A model generated the notes under the pieces. That model was not told where the DNA came from. It did not search any database and worked only from the letters and a program-made list of their open reading frames with translations. Source: Anniella stebbinsi (lineage: Eukaryota; Chordata; Lepidosauria; Squamata; Anniellidae). Taken from it: 64,000 nt of DNA. The stretch's first letter is position 1. Each line of letters begins with the position of its first letter. Of the stretch, positions 23,216 through 34,767 are shown one piece after another. The DNA is taken from assembly GCA_029215795.1 (NCBI GenBank), contig JARDYH010000003.1, forward strand, positions 65,170,109-65,234,108, given 5' to 3'. A program made the translations under genes and the position numbers.

Positions 23216-24771
23216 TATAATAAGTTCATCCTATTGTTTTCTGTGCCAATGAGATGTGTTTAGTTTGGATAGTATCAACCGCAGCTAATTCTTAGATAGG
23301 GCATAGCTCTATTTTGCATTTTAAGCATGCAAAATAATGTTAAGATCTGAGTGCATGGAGTACTTCTCACTGCTGAATAGTCAGCACCACTCTACCTAGA
23401 CATTTGAGATTAGAAGGCCTTTAGAGCATAGGTTTTCATGTTAGAAATTAAGGACCAGTCTCATCAACCTAATTTCATGAATGATGGCTTCAAACTGTTA
23501 CAGTCATCACATACAGCATGCAAATGCTTAGGACTGAATCTTAGTCCATAAAACTATCTGTATAATAATTTAATTATAATAAAAGAATGAACTTCACTTT
23601 CTAACCATACCAAAGAGGGTTGTTTCCTTCAAGACGTGTTCTGAGTACAGAATTACTGGCTACCTTGTCCCAGTTGTCCTATCACAATATCAAGTCACAA
23701 GTACTAATTTTGGTAGAAAGTACAATTTGACAGCTGGTGCTTTAGTAAACCTAAATCTGCTTGTAAAAATCCACAACAACCTAAAATGATGTCCTTTCCC
23801 ACACCACCGCCATGAAGTCTCCAGGGCAAGAATAAAAGAAGCCAACTTTGAATTTAAGCAAGCAAATCAAGCCAATTGGCTTAGAATTATGATGGTTGAT
23901 CATCTAATGCATATTCAGAATATGCTGAAAAGAAAGAATGAAATTTAATTGTACCATAAAGCTGTCAGGAAAAAATATAGTATTGAATATAAAATAGGAT
24001 AACACGCCCTCAGTACAGATAATCTGTGGATGGCTTTTATTTTATTTCAGAAACTTGTGTTTCATCTTTATGGTATATAGCTGTACAAAAAGGTGATTGG
24101 GTGGTGGTGGAGGAGGAGGGCGGAGGAGGACCGGGAATGAAAAAAGTCATGCTGGAATTAATAATACATATTAATGGGCCACATTCATCCAAGGGAACAG
24201 AAAATGCAGGCTATAGTCATTTCTATAGACTTTGAAGAATGGGTATAATGTATTATAGCGACTTTGGTGGAGGTCAGGATATAACTTGACTGACCAGCCT
24301 TCTTTTATCGCTAAAGAAGGGCATCTTGGATGGACCCCAGTTCTACTCTACCTAGGTAGAGACAGGACATGTAAACTTTATAGGGATGAGAACAGAACCG
24401 TGTACCAAATAAAACCCTGAGATGGATGCTCAGCGAAGACTGGTGTAAACTCAGAATTTGCATTCTTTCCTGACTTAGTAACCTGTTGATCCTGAGTATG
24501 CTCAAAGCATCAGCAATTCAGAATTGCAACCTGAGACAAAAAAACATTTACCTTGAGGAAACCATGCATAGCATTTGTTAAACAATTCCCAGCCTGTTTT
24601 AGAATGAAAAAGTACACAGTCCATTTGAAGGAGTTCATTTAAAAAAACTAGTCCAGGCACAGGGAGTGATGAGGGTAGCAAAAGAAAATTGCCAGGCAAA
24701 AACAGTTCAAGGGTTGAAAAATTCAGGGAATAAAGGGAAGAGCTAAATAATGATGAGATATTATCCAGTGA
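23216..24771. other. Unique AT-rich stretch
   Basis: No repeat or gene recognised. Confidence 0.45.
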
Positions 24772-24779
24772 AGCACACA

Positions 24780-25032
24780 TAGGATGACCATATGGAAAGG
24801 AGAACAGGGCTCCTGTATCTTGAACAGTTGTATAGAAAAGGGAATTTCAGCAGGTGCCATTTGTATGTGGTCACTCCAAAGTGGGCAGGGCTCCTGCAGT
24901 TTTTACTGTTGTGATAAAGAGGGAATTTCACCAGGTGCTACATGCATACAAATGATACCTGCTGAAATTCCCTTTTCTATACAACTGTTAAAGATACAGG
25001 AGTCCTGACCTCCTTTCCATATGGTCACCCTA
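24780..25032. mobile_element. Palindromic hAT MITE, copy 3 (subfamily 2)
   Basis: Termini TAGGATGACC and GGTCACCCTA with an exact 8-bp duplication AGCACACA at 24772-24779 and 25033-25040. The subterminal sequence is CATATGGAAAGGAG rather than AGATAAAATCCAGG, and the element is about 60 bp shorter, so it is a distinct subfamily. Confidence 0.9.
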
Positions 25033-25040
25033 AGCACACA

Positions 25041-26708
25041 TCCTGTAAGAACTTGCAGCAGTTCCCACTTTCCTTTTCTGGATCAGGGAATATAGAAATG
25101 GTGTGGTGGAGGAAAGATATGATGTCAAAACATCATGTCAAATATCCTGTTACTGGTAATAGGAGTCTGTGCACTTTGCCCAGACTGGAAAATACTTCTG
25201 AGAACATCTGGATGTTATATTTTGCCCTGCCAGCAGCCTTAGGGGGTTGCAACAGGTTTCTCTTGTAATCAGCACATGACCTCCACAGTCTCATTTGAAT
25301 AACTGCAAACCCCTCCTCCCCCCAATCCACCTTGGGACTCTGAACATGCAGACAATGTGACTTGATCATCTAGTCAGTGGTTTGGTTGTTGTTTCTCCCC
25401 TGTTCTCAACCTGCTTTTTTCTCTTGCCTGATTAAGAGATCTGGAGATCTTGAAAGCTTGCACATTTTTTGTACATTTTGGGTTGTCCTAATAAAGGTTT
25501 TACACTAATATGAATTTTTAAATTTAAATTTAAAATTTCCTAGGTGAAGTTCCGCACCTTAAATACCTACAAAATGGATATGGACAAGCTGTTTGGTGGG
25601 CAACACAGCTTCCTTTGCAATGCAGGAAGGTTAGTTTTACATCAAAGGGTTAAAGGTATGATGGAGGGGGGGTACCTCTCAATTTCTTGGAGGATAGGTG
25701 ATCGAAGAGTGCCCACTGCGCTAGAAGTACATTTGATTCTTCAGCAGGTATTCTTTGGCTGTTCCTTCTTTTTTCTGTCTCTTGGTTTAGTTCTTACCGT
25801 ATGTTCTTGGTGCCTGCTCAATCCTTGATTTTGCATTAATTCCAAACTGTCCCCCAGGCTTCTGTTACAAACATCCATACACCGCACTCCCTGTTGATTT
25901 CATAATTGGCAATTTTCTGTATCACAATATTGAGTCGAGGGCAAAAGGTCAGATGTGTTAAATTCAACCACTTGCTTATATGCAGGTTGATTTTCCCCTC
26001 CCCTCCCTTCTTCTTTTTCCAGCTCAGAAAGCTTTCAAGAGAAGCAAAACTCCTGCTGCTACAGCTGGTAGAATGTGGGAACTGCGGAAGGGCATGAAAA
26101 TAACCTTTTGTTTTGGCCATTGTGCTTATGGAAGACACAGTCAGACCTGAGCCCTTCAATCTTTTCCAAAAGATTTTGGATTAGGGTTTAGTCTAAGATC
26201 TTCCGCTACCAGAAATAGAAATCTAATGGACAGATATCCAAAGTGAACAATCTGATGTTAAACCACTGCTTTTCATCTCCCTTAGAGGAGAAAACACCTG
26301 CAATCCCCATTTCTCTTGATGTTCTCCAAATTCCCACCAGGCGAAGGGTCAGTAGAAAATGGCACATGACAGCTGTGATCTATAGAAGACATATCAAAGG
26401 GCCGCCTGAAGAAGAATAACCTGCTGAGCAGGAGAATAACTTAACCAGCAGTGTTGTGAAGGTCTCCTATATACAGCGTTCTTATTAAATATCTTTTTCT
26501 GTTCAGATCATACTGGGATTTTTTCCCCCTTTGATCCCCTTTGAATGTTGTAAAATGCACATCACATACATTTGGGCTTAATCCAGGCAAGAGTGAGTGA
26601 AGCATTCATATGTGGCGGAGTCCCATAGGTCTCAATACTGTGAGCACGAGGCAGCACTGCAGGGAATGAGGAATTAACAGAAGCCCTCCATGTCATGCAA
26701 GTTACTTG
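25041..26708. other. Mostly unique sequence
   Basis: 25425-25505 (CTTGAAAGCTTGCACATT followed by CCTAATAAAGGTTTTA) reads like the tail of a common reptile repeat, but the identity is uncertain. Nothing else recognised. Confidence 0.35.
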
Positions 26709-26857
26709 GGGCACATCTACACCACGTGTCAAATCAATACAAATGTGGAATAAAAAGCAGGATATAACACTATGAAAGTGGTATATGGAATGTGGATTGT
26801 GCCCAAAACACTTAGTGCACTTCAATACCGCTATAAAGCAGTACTGTAGATTTGGCC
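26709..26857. mobile_element. CAGATCTACAC-family MITE
   Basis: GGGCACATCTACACCACG to CAGTACTGTAGATTTGGCC, with AAGCAGGATATAACACTATG and TTCAATACCGCTATAAAGC in between. TTG flanks both sides. A 30-bp extra segment lies near the left end. Confidence 0.6.
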
Positions 26858-26860
26858 TTG

Positions 26861-28204
26861 AGCTCCAGAGTTTCCTCCATTCAGCATAAAATTATGCATA
26901 CATTTCGAGTGGCAAGAGATTATTGAGCAAAGTGGTCTCATTTCAAGCTCAAAAGTTCAAGAATAGAGAAGCCCCACTGACTTTCCAGATAGTTAATTCC
27001 TTATATTGAAAAAAAGCTTGCCACATTTCACATTGGATTTGTGGAGGTCGAAACTGCATTCATGGGTTCATTGGCACCTCTGCCAGGTTAAATAAAGCCT
27101 CAGGAACCAATTGATTGTCTTAATAAATGGTTTTGTTCTTGAGGGGAAAGTAGTCTGTTTGAGAAATAAATAAATTCTTGCCCGCTGCCCTCCCAAGGCT
27201 CCTTCTTCTTCAAACACTGCCCCTGAGGGTGAACACACAAAGTGGAATCCCTTTGTTATTGTGATCAGAGATAAGCTGAGGATTCCCTTCCACATTTCTC
27301 ATGCTACTCATGCAATGACTGAGTTGTGAGTGGTGCAGGAAGGAGCAGCCCCACTCACTGTGGCTTCTGTAAGTCCGAGCTAAGCCCCTTCCTGTGACAG
27401 TCGTGTCCAAATTGGGCCGCAAGTGGTGGGGGAAGCAGCAGTATGACTTGGCCAGGGCTTGACAGAGCCAGACATCTCTGGAACGTTCCAGCTTCATGAC
27501 CCTCTCTGCATGGAGCATTTTTTTAAAGTAAGTGGGCAAGGCGGATGACATCATGGAAGTGGGCAATGCTTCAACTGTGCCCCCTGATGGCGTCTGGCCC
27601 TCCAATTAGGTCTGAGGGGCATAAACCAGAGGTCAAAATCGGTTGCCTTCCCCTGCTGTTGAGGCATCAGAATCTATCACATATTTCATCCTTTTAGGCA
27701 ATCCAGTTCCACGTGGATCTCACTGATTAGCTTGGTAACCACAAAATTCACTGCTCAATGGGCTGGATAATATCCAAAAGTACTCTGAATTAGCAATAAC
27801 AAATAAGCATATATATGTGTTTTTTTTTTGCCTTTCCTACTGGTTTCTGAAACTTAAGCATATATTTGCCTTTGTGATTCCTTACAAGTGTAGAAGCTCC
27901 AAGAGGCAGATGTAACTCTCCCACCTTCATATTTCCTGCATTCAGAGAAGGGAACAATTTTGTATGCACAAAGATCTGCATGTGCAAACTGGACCTCCAT
28001 TGACATGAATGGATAAGCTGCATGTGCAAAGCTCTTGGTGTGCATGAAACACACACACACACACACACGATCTGGACAAGCAGCCATGTTGAAATTTTGG
28101 CTAAGCTTAAACACATTTACATCTCAACTTGTGTTAATTTCCGACACAATTGAGAATATGAGTTTGTTTTTTTTAACAGACAGACAGCAAGATGTACTGC
28201 TGTT
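26861..28204. other. Mostly unique sequence with a (CA)n tract
   Basis: A (CA)n microsatellite lies at 28049-28068. A hAT-like right terminus, GGTTGCCTTCCCCTG, sits at about 27639-27653 without a recognised partner. Confidence 0.4.
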
Positions 28205-28636
28205 CCCTGATTCTGAGTGCCAAACTAAATGCTCTGCTAATCACATTTACTAACTTGTGCCTAAGTGAGCACAGCCATAATTCAGATTGGGACCATGGCA
28301 ATTCAAGAGAGGAAATTAAAGCACCCTCCTTCCATTTTCATCCTGAAATTCCTTCCCCCACAAGGGAGGGAGTTTACAACAAGAAAAACTGTCTGCCTTG
28401 ATTTCAATGGGGATGGGTCTGCCATTTTTAAGCCTCCTGCAGGAAATTTCAGGATGAAAATGGGAGGGGGAAGCTTAATTTACCCCCCCCCCCTCCAAAT
28501 TGCCATGATCTGAATGTTGGCGATGGGTGCTTACACTCAAGTATGTAATCCATATCACAGCTACACCTGCTTACACTGAAGTAAGGAGACCAAACATGCA
28601 TTTCAGAGTTATGATTAGCAGAACATTCAGTTTGGC
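28205..28636. mobile_element. Palindromic GCCAAACT MITE, copy 1
   Basis: The left arm GCCAAACTAAATGCTCTGCT, ATTCAGATTGGGACCATGGC, CATTTTCATCCTGAAATTCC is mirrored by GGAAATTTCAGGATGAAAAT, TTGCCATGATCTGAATG and GATTAGCAGAACATTCAGTTTGGC. A poly-C run lies near 28484-28493. Further copies are at 54634-54949 and 54955-55150. Confidence 0.65.
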
Positions 28637-28639
28637 CCT

Positions 28640-29010
28640 GAGGAGTAGACCTCAGATACCCTGGAGAGCATTCACCAACCAGCTTCTCAATCCTCAGACT
28701 CCCACCTTGTAGAAGAACCCAGCAACTGCAGAAAAGAACACTAGATCTTTAAAAGCCTGTTACAGTACTTCAGGGGGTGCAGCTTCCAGAAGGACACTCC
28801 TTAGGCAGGCTATAAGACCCTGCAGTTGTGCCAGGCCAGTGCTGGGGTAACTTGTTTCTTACCTTAGCTGCAAGACTGCTTGCCATGGTTCTGAATGGGG
28901 ACCATGGGCTAGTACTTGGAGTACTTTCCAGAGTGCTGAACCTGCTCTCGTCCAGGTCTGCACCTTATTTTATGCCTTGTACTTCAGCCATCACCTCCTT
29001 GGGATGACAG
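28640..29010 (+). mobile_element. LTR-like repeat, family B copy 1
   Basis: CTTTAAAAGCCTG, CTTCAGGGGGTGCAGCTTCC, then the TATA-like GGCTATAAGACCCTGCAG and CCAGTGCTGGGGTAACTTGT. The same order recurs at 52316-52740. The promoter-like layout suggests an LTR, but neither ends nor a poly(A) signal could be assigned. Confidence 0.35.
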
Positions 29011-29956
29011 AATCCCACATGAAGCGAGTCATCATGGCCAAGCCCTTGAATGAACTTAAAGTATGTCTTTGCATCCCTGTCATATTTAAAGAAACAATTT
29101 AAATAAAAACAAACATGATACACATAATTTTGACAAATTATTTTTTCTGCTTCTTTAGCAAAACTACCAAATGCAAAGTACAGTTGATATCTATTTTTTT
29201 AAAAAAATAAGGTTCTTTGCATGAGGTGTGCATTTAGTACATTTTCTTTCAAAACTTGCTAAAATGGTGTGTTAGCAATAGTACTGTTTTACTGTCATCA
29301 TTAAAGACAAGAACAAAGCCACAATCTGGCACAAAGCTCTAATCTACCTATCATCTATTAATCATCTATCAGGAATAAATGTGTTTGACTGTCATCTTTT
29401 AAAGTCAAAGCATATTAATGGGAGATTAAGGATTGCTTTTCTAGACTATCTTGCTAAACTTTTTGTTTTTTTTAAAATCTACTGTCAAGAAGATTACCGA
29501 CCTTCCATTTGATTCAGCCCAAAAGTTAGAACATTGAATAATAAAATTTCAGACCTCTTAGTCACACATGGAGCTTTTTATTCAGAGAGGAGAGCGTGTG
29601 CACATGTGTGCTTAGCCTAAGAAATGAAGAGCTTTATTAAGCAGCAAGCAGGCCATAGCCTGGCTTCTCTAAATGAAGAAATATAGCTGTGCAAATGATG
29701 ACACTGCCAGAAAATGTAATTTATTGAACTCTGATGGAGGTAGGAAAGTTATGCAGGGGGAAATAGGAGGGAATGACTAGTGTCGGCTAATAGAAGTCAA
29801 GGAGGAAGTTATGCTATAACAAGAACTATCAGTGTGATCAATATTTCCCACACCCAATCCACTCTCGGAGTTTGGTAACCTTCAAACTAGCCCTGACTAG
29901 CACCGGAACTTCCTCAGGACTTGGTAGAGTCCTGGAAGAAGGAATAAAAGAAGCTT
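29011..29956. other. Repeat-free AT-rich stretch
   Basis: No mobile element seen. 29280-29490 is rich in TAAT/ATTA and CATCTATTAATCATC motifs; whether it is conserved is unknown. Confidence 0.35.
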
Positions 29957-30060
29957 AAGAACATAAGAAGAACCCTGCTGGATCAGACTAAGGGTCCATC
30001 TAGTCCAACACTCTGTTCACACAGTGGCCAACCAACTGTCGACCAGGAACTCACAAGCTT
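29957..30060 (-). mobile_element. CR1-type LINE, 3' terminal fragment
   Basis: AAGAACATAAGAAGAACCC, GTCCATCTAGTCCAACACTC and CACAGTGGCCAACC match the start of the 697-1189 copy. Only about 100 bp are retained. Confidence 0.7.
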
Positions 30061-30540
30061 CATCACCCAGTCTATGGCCAACATACTGAAGGGAGTTCTG
30101 CCCAGACTTGTGCCTTTGTAAAGACCTGGGACTGAATTAAACTGGTTTTTGCAGGGTTAAATGAAGGGAAGATGCTAGAGCAGCTAGGGATATTTGGTGG
30201 ACATGCATCAGGTAGTTGTGGGCTGATAGCAGTTACCTAGTACATATTCAATACATGTCCTAGACTATTTTAAGACACTTATCTCCCCTTCACTGCTGCA
30301 AGTAGTAGTGTACACATGGCGAATACTCCTCTATATGAACTATTCATCTTTGGCAGATTGGGGACCAGCTATCTCTGGAAGGTGTGACTGGAAGATGTAT
30401 TGTTGGCAGATTTTGTGTTGTGTGTCTATGTGGACAAAGATACTGATAGTGAGGGTATAGGACGGTGGAATAGCATACTATTGTCACACATGCTGACGTG
30501 TGTGTGTGTGTGTGTGTGAGTGTGTGTGTGTACACAATTG
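30061..30540. other. Unique sequence ending in (GT)n
   Basis: A (GT)n microsatellite with one interruption occupies 30498-30530. Otherwise nothing recognised. Confidence 0.5.
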
Positions 30541-30548
30541 TTCTAGAC

Positions 30549-30928
30549 CAGGAATGGGCAACTTGTGGCCTTCCAGATGTTTTGGCCTACATTGAGAGCC
30601 AGGATGGTGTAGTGGTTAGAGTGACTGACTGGGACTCAGAACATCCAAGTTCTAGTCCCCACTTGACCATGAAGCTCCCTTGGGCCGGTCACTGACTCTA
30701 AACCTAATCTACTTCACAGATTTGTTGTGTGGATGATATGGAGAGGAGAAGGACTATGTGAGTGTCCTTGGGTTTCTTGCGAGAGGAAAAAAAAGGTGGG
30801 ATATAAATGCAATAAGTAAATAAATAAATAAATAAACTCCCACAATCCCACATCGTTGGCTATCCTGGCTAGGGATGATGGTAGTTGTAAGCCAAAACAT
30901 CCAGAGGGCCACAGGTTGCCCTCTGCTA
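30549..30928. mobile_element. hAT-like MITE containing a SINE
   Basis: The left end CAGGAATGGGCAACTTGTGG and the reverse complement of the right end, TAGCAGAGGGCAACCTGTGG, are inverted. The flanking octamers TTCTAGAC (30541-30548) and TTCTAGAA (30929-30936) agree at 7 of 8 positions. Arms CCAGATGTTTTGGCCTACA and AAGCCAAAACATCCAGAGG face each other. A tRNA-SINE interrupts the left arm. Confidence 0.8.
30592..30836 (+). mobile_element. tRNA-derived SINE, type 2
   Basis: GAGAGCCAGGATGGTGTAGTGGTTAG contains an A-box-like GTGTAGTGG. A decayed B box, AAGTTCTAGTCCC, lies about 40 bp on. The body has CTTGGGCCGGTCACTGACTC and ACTTCACAGATTTGTTGTGTGG. The 3' end is GGTGGGATATAAATGCAAT with an (AAAT)n tail. 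Matches the common squamate tRNA-SINE layout. Pol III transcribed in origin; this copy has a damaged B box. Confidence 0.8.
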
Positions 30929-30954
30929 TTCTAGAACAAGGATTCCAGGAAAGA

Positions 30955-31048
30955 AAATAGGACAGCCACCTGTCAAGTGGATTCCTGCATTGAGCAGGGG
31001 GTTGGACTCGATGCCCCCTTCCAACTCTACTATTCTATGATTCTATGA
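30955..31048 (+). mobile_element. CR1-type LINE 3' terminus
   Basis: GGGGGTTGGACTCGATGCCC, CCTTCCAACTCTACTATTC and the terminal octamer repeats TTCTATGATTCTATGA are the hallmark of a CR1 3' end in sense orientation. Confidence 0.8.
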
Positions 31049-31055
31049 CTCTTCC

Positions 31056-31206
31056 TTAAGCATTGGTCCATCTAGGTGTTTATTAGGTAGTGACTCTTCA
31101 GGGTTTTAGGCAGGAAACTTCCTCAGCCCTATTTGGAAGCCCCAAGGAATGCACCTGGGATTTGGCATGGAGAGCATGTGTTTTATCGCTGAGCTACAGT
31201 TCTACT
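31056..31206 (-). mobile_element. tRNA-derived SINE, type 1, inverted
   Basis: In reverse complement it reads GTAGAACTGTAGCTCAGCG (A box region), then a decayed B box and AAACCCTGAAGAGTCACTAC, ending GATGGACCAATGC. The same family as the interrupted plus-strand copy at 34768-35394. Confidence 0.7.
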
Positions 31207-32698
31207 CTGGTGGTGGTGGGGAAATCTTGTGTGTGAAATGGTGATCAGACTGCCATTTTGTCCTAGTATTTTTCATGCCATTCATAAAAGCCTTACCCAG
31301 GGCCTCTCTTTTTTCTTTTTAAAGCAAACATTCTCATAATAAATCACAGTTCATTCATGAAAATCTGAGCATTGTAAAGATCTCAGAATTTATGTTTGCT
31401 AGTATTTATATTACCCTGTTGGATGCACTTGTGTTAAGCCACACAGAAAAAATGACAAGGTCTTGGCCCTAAAACGCTTACAACAAGCCAGATAACACAA
31501 TGAATAATGATAGTAGACCAAGAACAGTCACTGATGAGGAGCGAAAAAGGAAAATCAGTTAACAAAGCCCAAAGTGTTCAAAACTTTGGGAATTTGGCTG
31601 TAACATGGGGAAAATATCTGAGGAAAGGATGCTTGAATAAAACCTCAGAATGCTGAAATCAAGGATTATTTTTAACGTTTTCCCCACTCCAGTTCCATAA
31701 ACTGGAAAGTAGATTTCTGTTTCTGCTCACAGCTTCTGCTCATAGGTGCTTCTTCTTCTTAATAATGATTCTCATATCTCAGCATCTAGTGTCAAATTCG
31801 TAATATAAATGAAGGGTCGTTTCTTCAGATTGCATGAAACGAGGACACATATTTTCCTGAATGCCGTATACGTATGTCTGTATTGAGCATTTGTGTGCAT
31901 GTGTAACACAGAACAGCACAGAAAATCAACAACATTCCAGTTTTATGTTGTAAGCATGTGCTATAGAAATACAACAAAGTTTGGGAAAAGACGCAGGAAT
32001 GTGAACCAAAATTCTACATCAGAACATAATTTTGAACTACAATTCTTGCCTCCACTGGTCATGTGAAGCCCATATAACAGGTTTGAGAGAGAAGCCTATC
32101 CAAATACTTTATTTATTTGCTACCCATGCCTTTTGGGAATGTTCTACTAGCTTATTTCATAGAGCAGACATCCTTTTTAGGGGTTTCATTTATTGTATTA
32201 TTTTAATTTGGCGAAAACACAGCAAATGTCACCTTTTGTTCTATGTACTGGACTCAGAGGTCTAGGAATCTAACCTTGATGTGCAGCGCAATTACAGTTG
32301 CACCATGTCCTTTCAAAAATGGCCCTGAGTGTTGTGCCCATAAATATAGATTCTATTATTGCAGCTAGAGGTTTTATTTTAGGGTACTTTGGGTGCTGTG
32401 TGCATTATAGCTTCCTGAGAAGCTTCCATTTATGAAAGGTGGTGTCAATCCCCTGTATTTTTCAAATTAAAGCAAATCCTTCCCTTGCCAGCAACTCGAT
32501 TAACTGATCTTTATGGGCCTCTCTGGTATTACATTGCTTTCACAGATCTGATGCAAAATATTAATCTGAGAAGTATATTAAGGACAATGAGAACAACTGA
32601 GAGAGTTTGGCTATGCCAGTCAGACCACATAGTCTACAGAGCAGCGTTGACGCCTCATGGAGACATTTTAGCATAAATTCTCAAGACGGTTCTGAAGT
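31207..32698. other. Unique sequence
   Basis: No repeat or gene recognised. Confidence 0.45.
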
Positions 32699-33390
32699 TT
32701 TACAGCATAATAATCCTATGCATGTCTTCTTGGAAGTAAGTCTCATTAATTTCAGTGGAACTAAAGGCTGCAATCCTATACACGCTTAACCTAGGAGTTG
32801 TAAAGGAGGCCAGATAGACTGCGCTGAGTTAATAGTGGGTTTTTGTAGTGAATAGAGCAGAGAGCAAGCATGAGAATATTAGAGGTTTCTTTTAGTTAGA
32901 AGTAGAGTAATTAGCAAGACAAAGGGCCTTGGCTCGACCACCTGGGGGGAGATAGATGGCTCAAGGACGGATCTGGCCAGGAAGGACTGGGTTATCTCAG
33001 GCATAAAACTTCAAGGCTGGCGTAGGAGGTGTGAAACGCGGAGAGCTCTGGCGCTGAGAAAGGAGGGGGGAAATTCCGAGCCGGGAAATAAAGCCCAGAG
33101 CGGGAGGGAGCCCGGGGTCTTGGGTTGTGGTGAGAAGTCCAAGGAGTCAGCCCGGCTGGGGTAACTGTTTTAAACTGTCTCTTGTATTGCATGCTGGGGC
33201 CTTGCTGTAAGTTGAAGAGTTTGGGACTGCTTTACCTGCTCTTAATCTAATAAAGTCGTATATCTCAAGTAAGTTGAGTCTTGGTTTGTTTCTCTGAGTC
33301 CTGCACACTCCTGGTAGGAGATTGCCTCAGGGCTTTCTTCCTTTACAGGAGTAACGTTTGAGTAAACATGCATAGGATTGCATGGTTGCT
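32699..33390. mobile_element. GCAATCCTAT MITE split by a solo LTR
   Basis: Left part: AATCCTATGCATGTCTTCTT, GGAAGTAAGTCTCATTAATT, GGCTGCAATCCTATACACGC, TTAACCTAGGAGT. Right part, after the LTR: AACGTTTGAGTAAACATGCA, TAGGATTGCATGG. Joined, they match the uninterrupted copy at 43174-43266. Confidence 0.6.
32799..33347 (+). mobile_element. Solo LTR with exact 5-bp target duplication
   Basis: The 549-bp block begins TGTAAAGGAGG and ends CTTCCTTTACA, giving TG...CA ends and inverted TGTAAAGGA termini. GGAGT is duplicated exactly (32794-32798 and 33348-33352). AATAAA at 33249-33254 marks the likely poly(A) signal, and CTGCACACTCC lies in U5. The interior is GC-rich. No flanking internal region or second LTR is present, so it is a solo LTR left by recombination. 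Five bases fit Ty3/gypsy or some ERV integrases. Confidence 0.9.
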
Positions 33391-34446
33391 CCCTAATAGG
33401 GGTACCTAGAATTGCAGCCTTAATATTCCAGTTTCAGATTTAATATGGAGGACTCCCAGGATAATGGTTCTGGGGATCTCAACTAGGAATGTTGGAGGAA
33501 TCAAAAATAGATTCCAATGACTTTGGAATTCTATGAATTTGATATATATATTCTGCAGATCAGTATCTTCCGAGTGACATCAATTCCACAGACGCATGGA
33601 CCACTTTCCAATTTCTGGAACTGTGAACAAATTTAGTTATATGAAAATATGAAAGTTGCTCAGAAATACACAACTATATATGTCATTAAAACACACAAAA
33701 CATACAAAATATACAAAAAGTTATGGGATTCTTGAAAAGAAAGAAGAGATAGGGAGGAAGTAGGAAGAAAAGATGACAAGAACAGAAGTAAACTAACCAA
33801 CAAAAGGGAGGAAGAAGGGGGGAAGGGTGTAAATAATAGTTAATGATGTTAAAAGGATGAATGAATGATGTAAGTTATGAAAATGAAATAAAGATGTATT
33901 AAAACACACACACACACAAACAGCATTTTACCCTTCTCTGATCTCTCTTCAGCCTCTGCTGTGGAGCACTCTTTTTTGTGCACTCTGCTCATTGGTTGTG
34001 TGCTGAGGTAAGAAAAAGAAGCAAAATGTTATGTGCCAGTGAAAGTTACATAAATTATGGCAGACATTTTGGTCAACTTTTGCCTCCCTTTCTGAGCAGA
34101 GCCCAGGCAGCTCTTTGGTATACATCCGAGCTGAGGGCAATGAATCAAGTGAAGAGATGGCTAGAACACTGCTGGAGGAAGACTCATGCTCCATCTGACC
34201 GAACACAGTTAAGCCCATTCTGTAGCAATGGCACCAGCCAAAGAGAAAAGTTCTTTTCTGCAACTGTTGCATCTTCTCAGAGCCAAACTATGCATTATGC
34301 TATTTGCATAGTATAAGGGTTGGGGTTTTCTGTATTTTAGTGTAACCATGTGTGGCTTCCAAGTTGGATCAGGGACACCACGCAACAGAAGGGGACGAAT
34401 AAACCTCCCTCCCACTATTTATTTCCTGGTACTCCACCCCGTACCC
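33391..34446. other. Unique sequence with (CA)n
   Basis: A short (CA)n tract occupies about 33905-33919, and 33725-33830 is purine-rich. Nothing else recognised. A decayed GCCAAACT-type end may lie near 34283. Confidence 0.4.
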
Positions 34447-34640
34447 CACAGAGAGTATTATTATTTTATTTTCATTTCTATAGCACTAAATAGCTGAAAC
34501 TCTCTGGGTGGTTTACAACAATTCATAAAATAATAAAATATAACATAAAATACAGCATAAAAAATTACATATACAAAATTTAAAAAACCTGAAAGTCTCC
34601 ACTGGCATCAAATCAGAAAATTATAGTTAAACCTGTTGTA
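34447..34640 (-). mobile_element. L2-type LINE 3' end
   Basis: Reversed tail, then AAATAGCTGAAACTCTCTGG, GTGGTTTACAAC and an A-rich stretch, mirroring the L2 3' untranslated region. Diverged. Confidence 0.6.
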
Positions 34641-34767
34641 AAAAACCTGAAAAATCAGACATAAACTTTTAATAAGAAATAAATTAGGCAGTGGTTGATA
34701 TGAACATATTATACTAGTGCTTTGTGATCTACACTGTCTGCCAGTCTGTTTCTGGGGCCAATTCAAA

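Noticed and set aside
32799..33347. CpG-richer block as a possible host promoter or CpG island
   Set aside because: TG...CA ends with a 5-bp duplication and a poly(A) signal make it a solo LTR.
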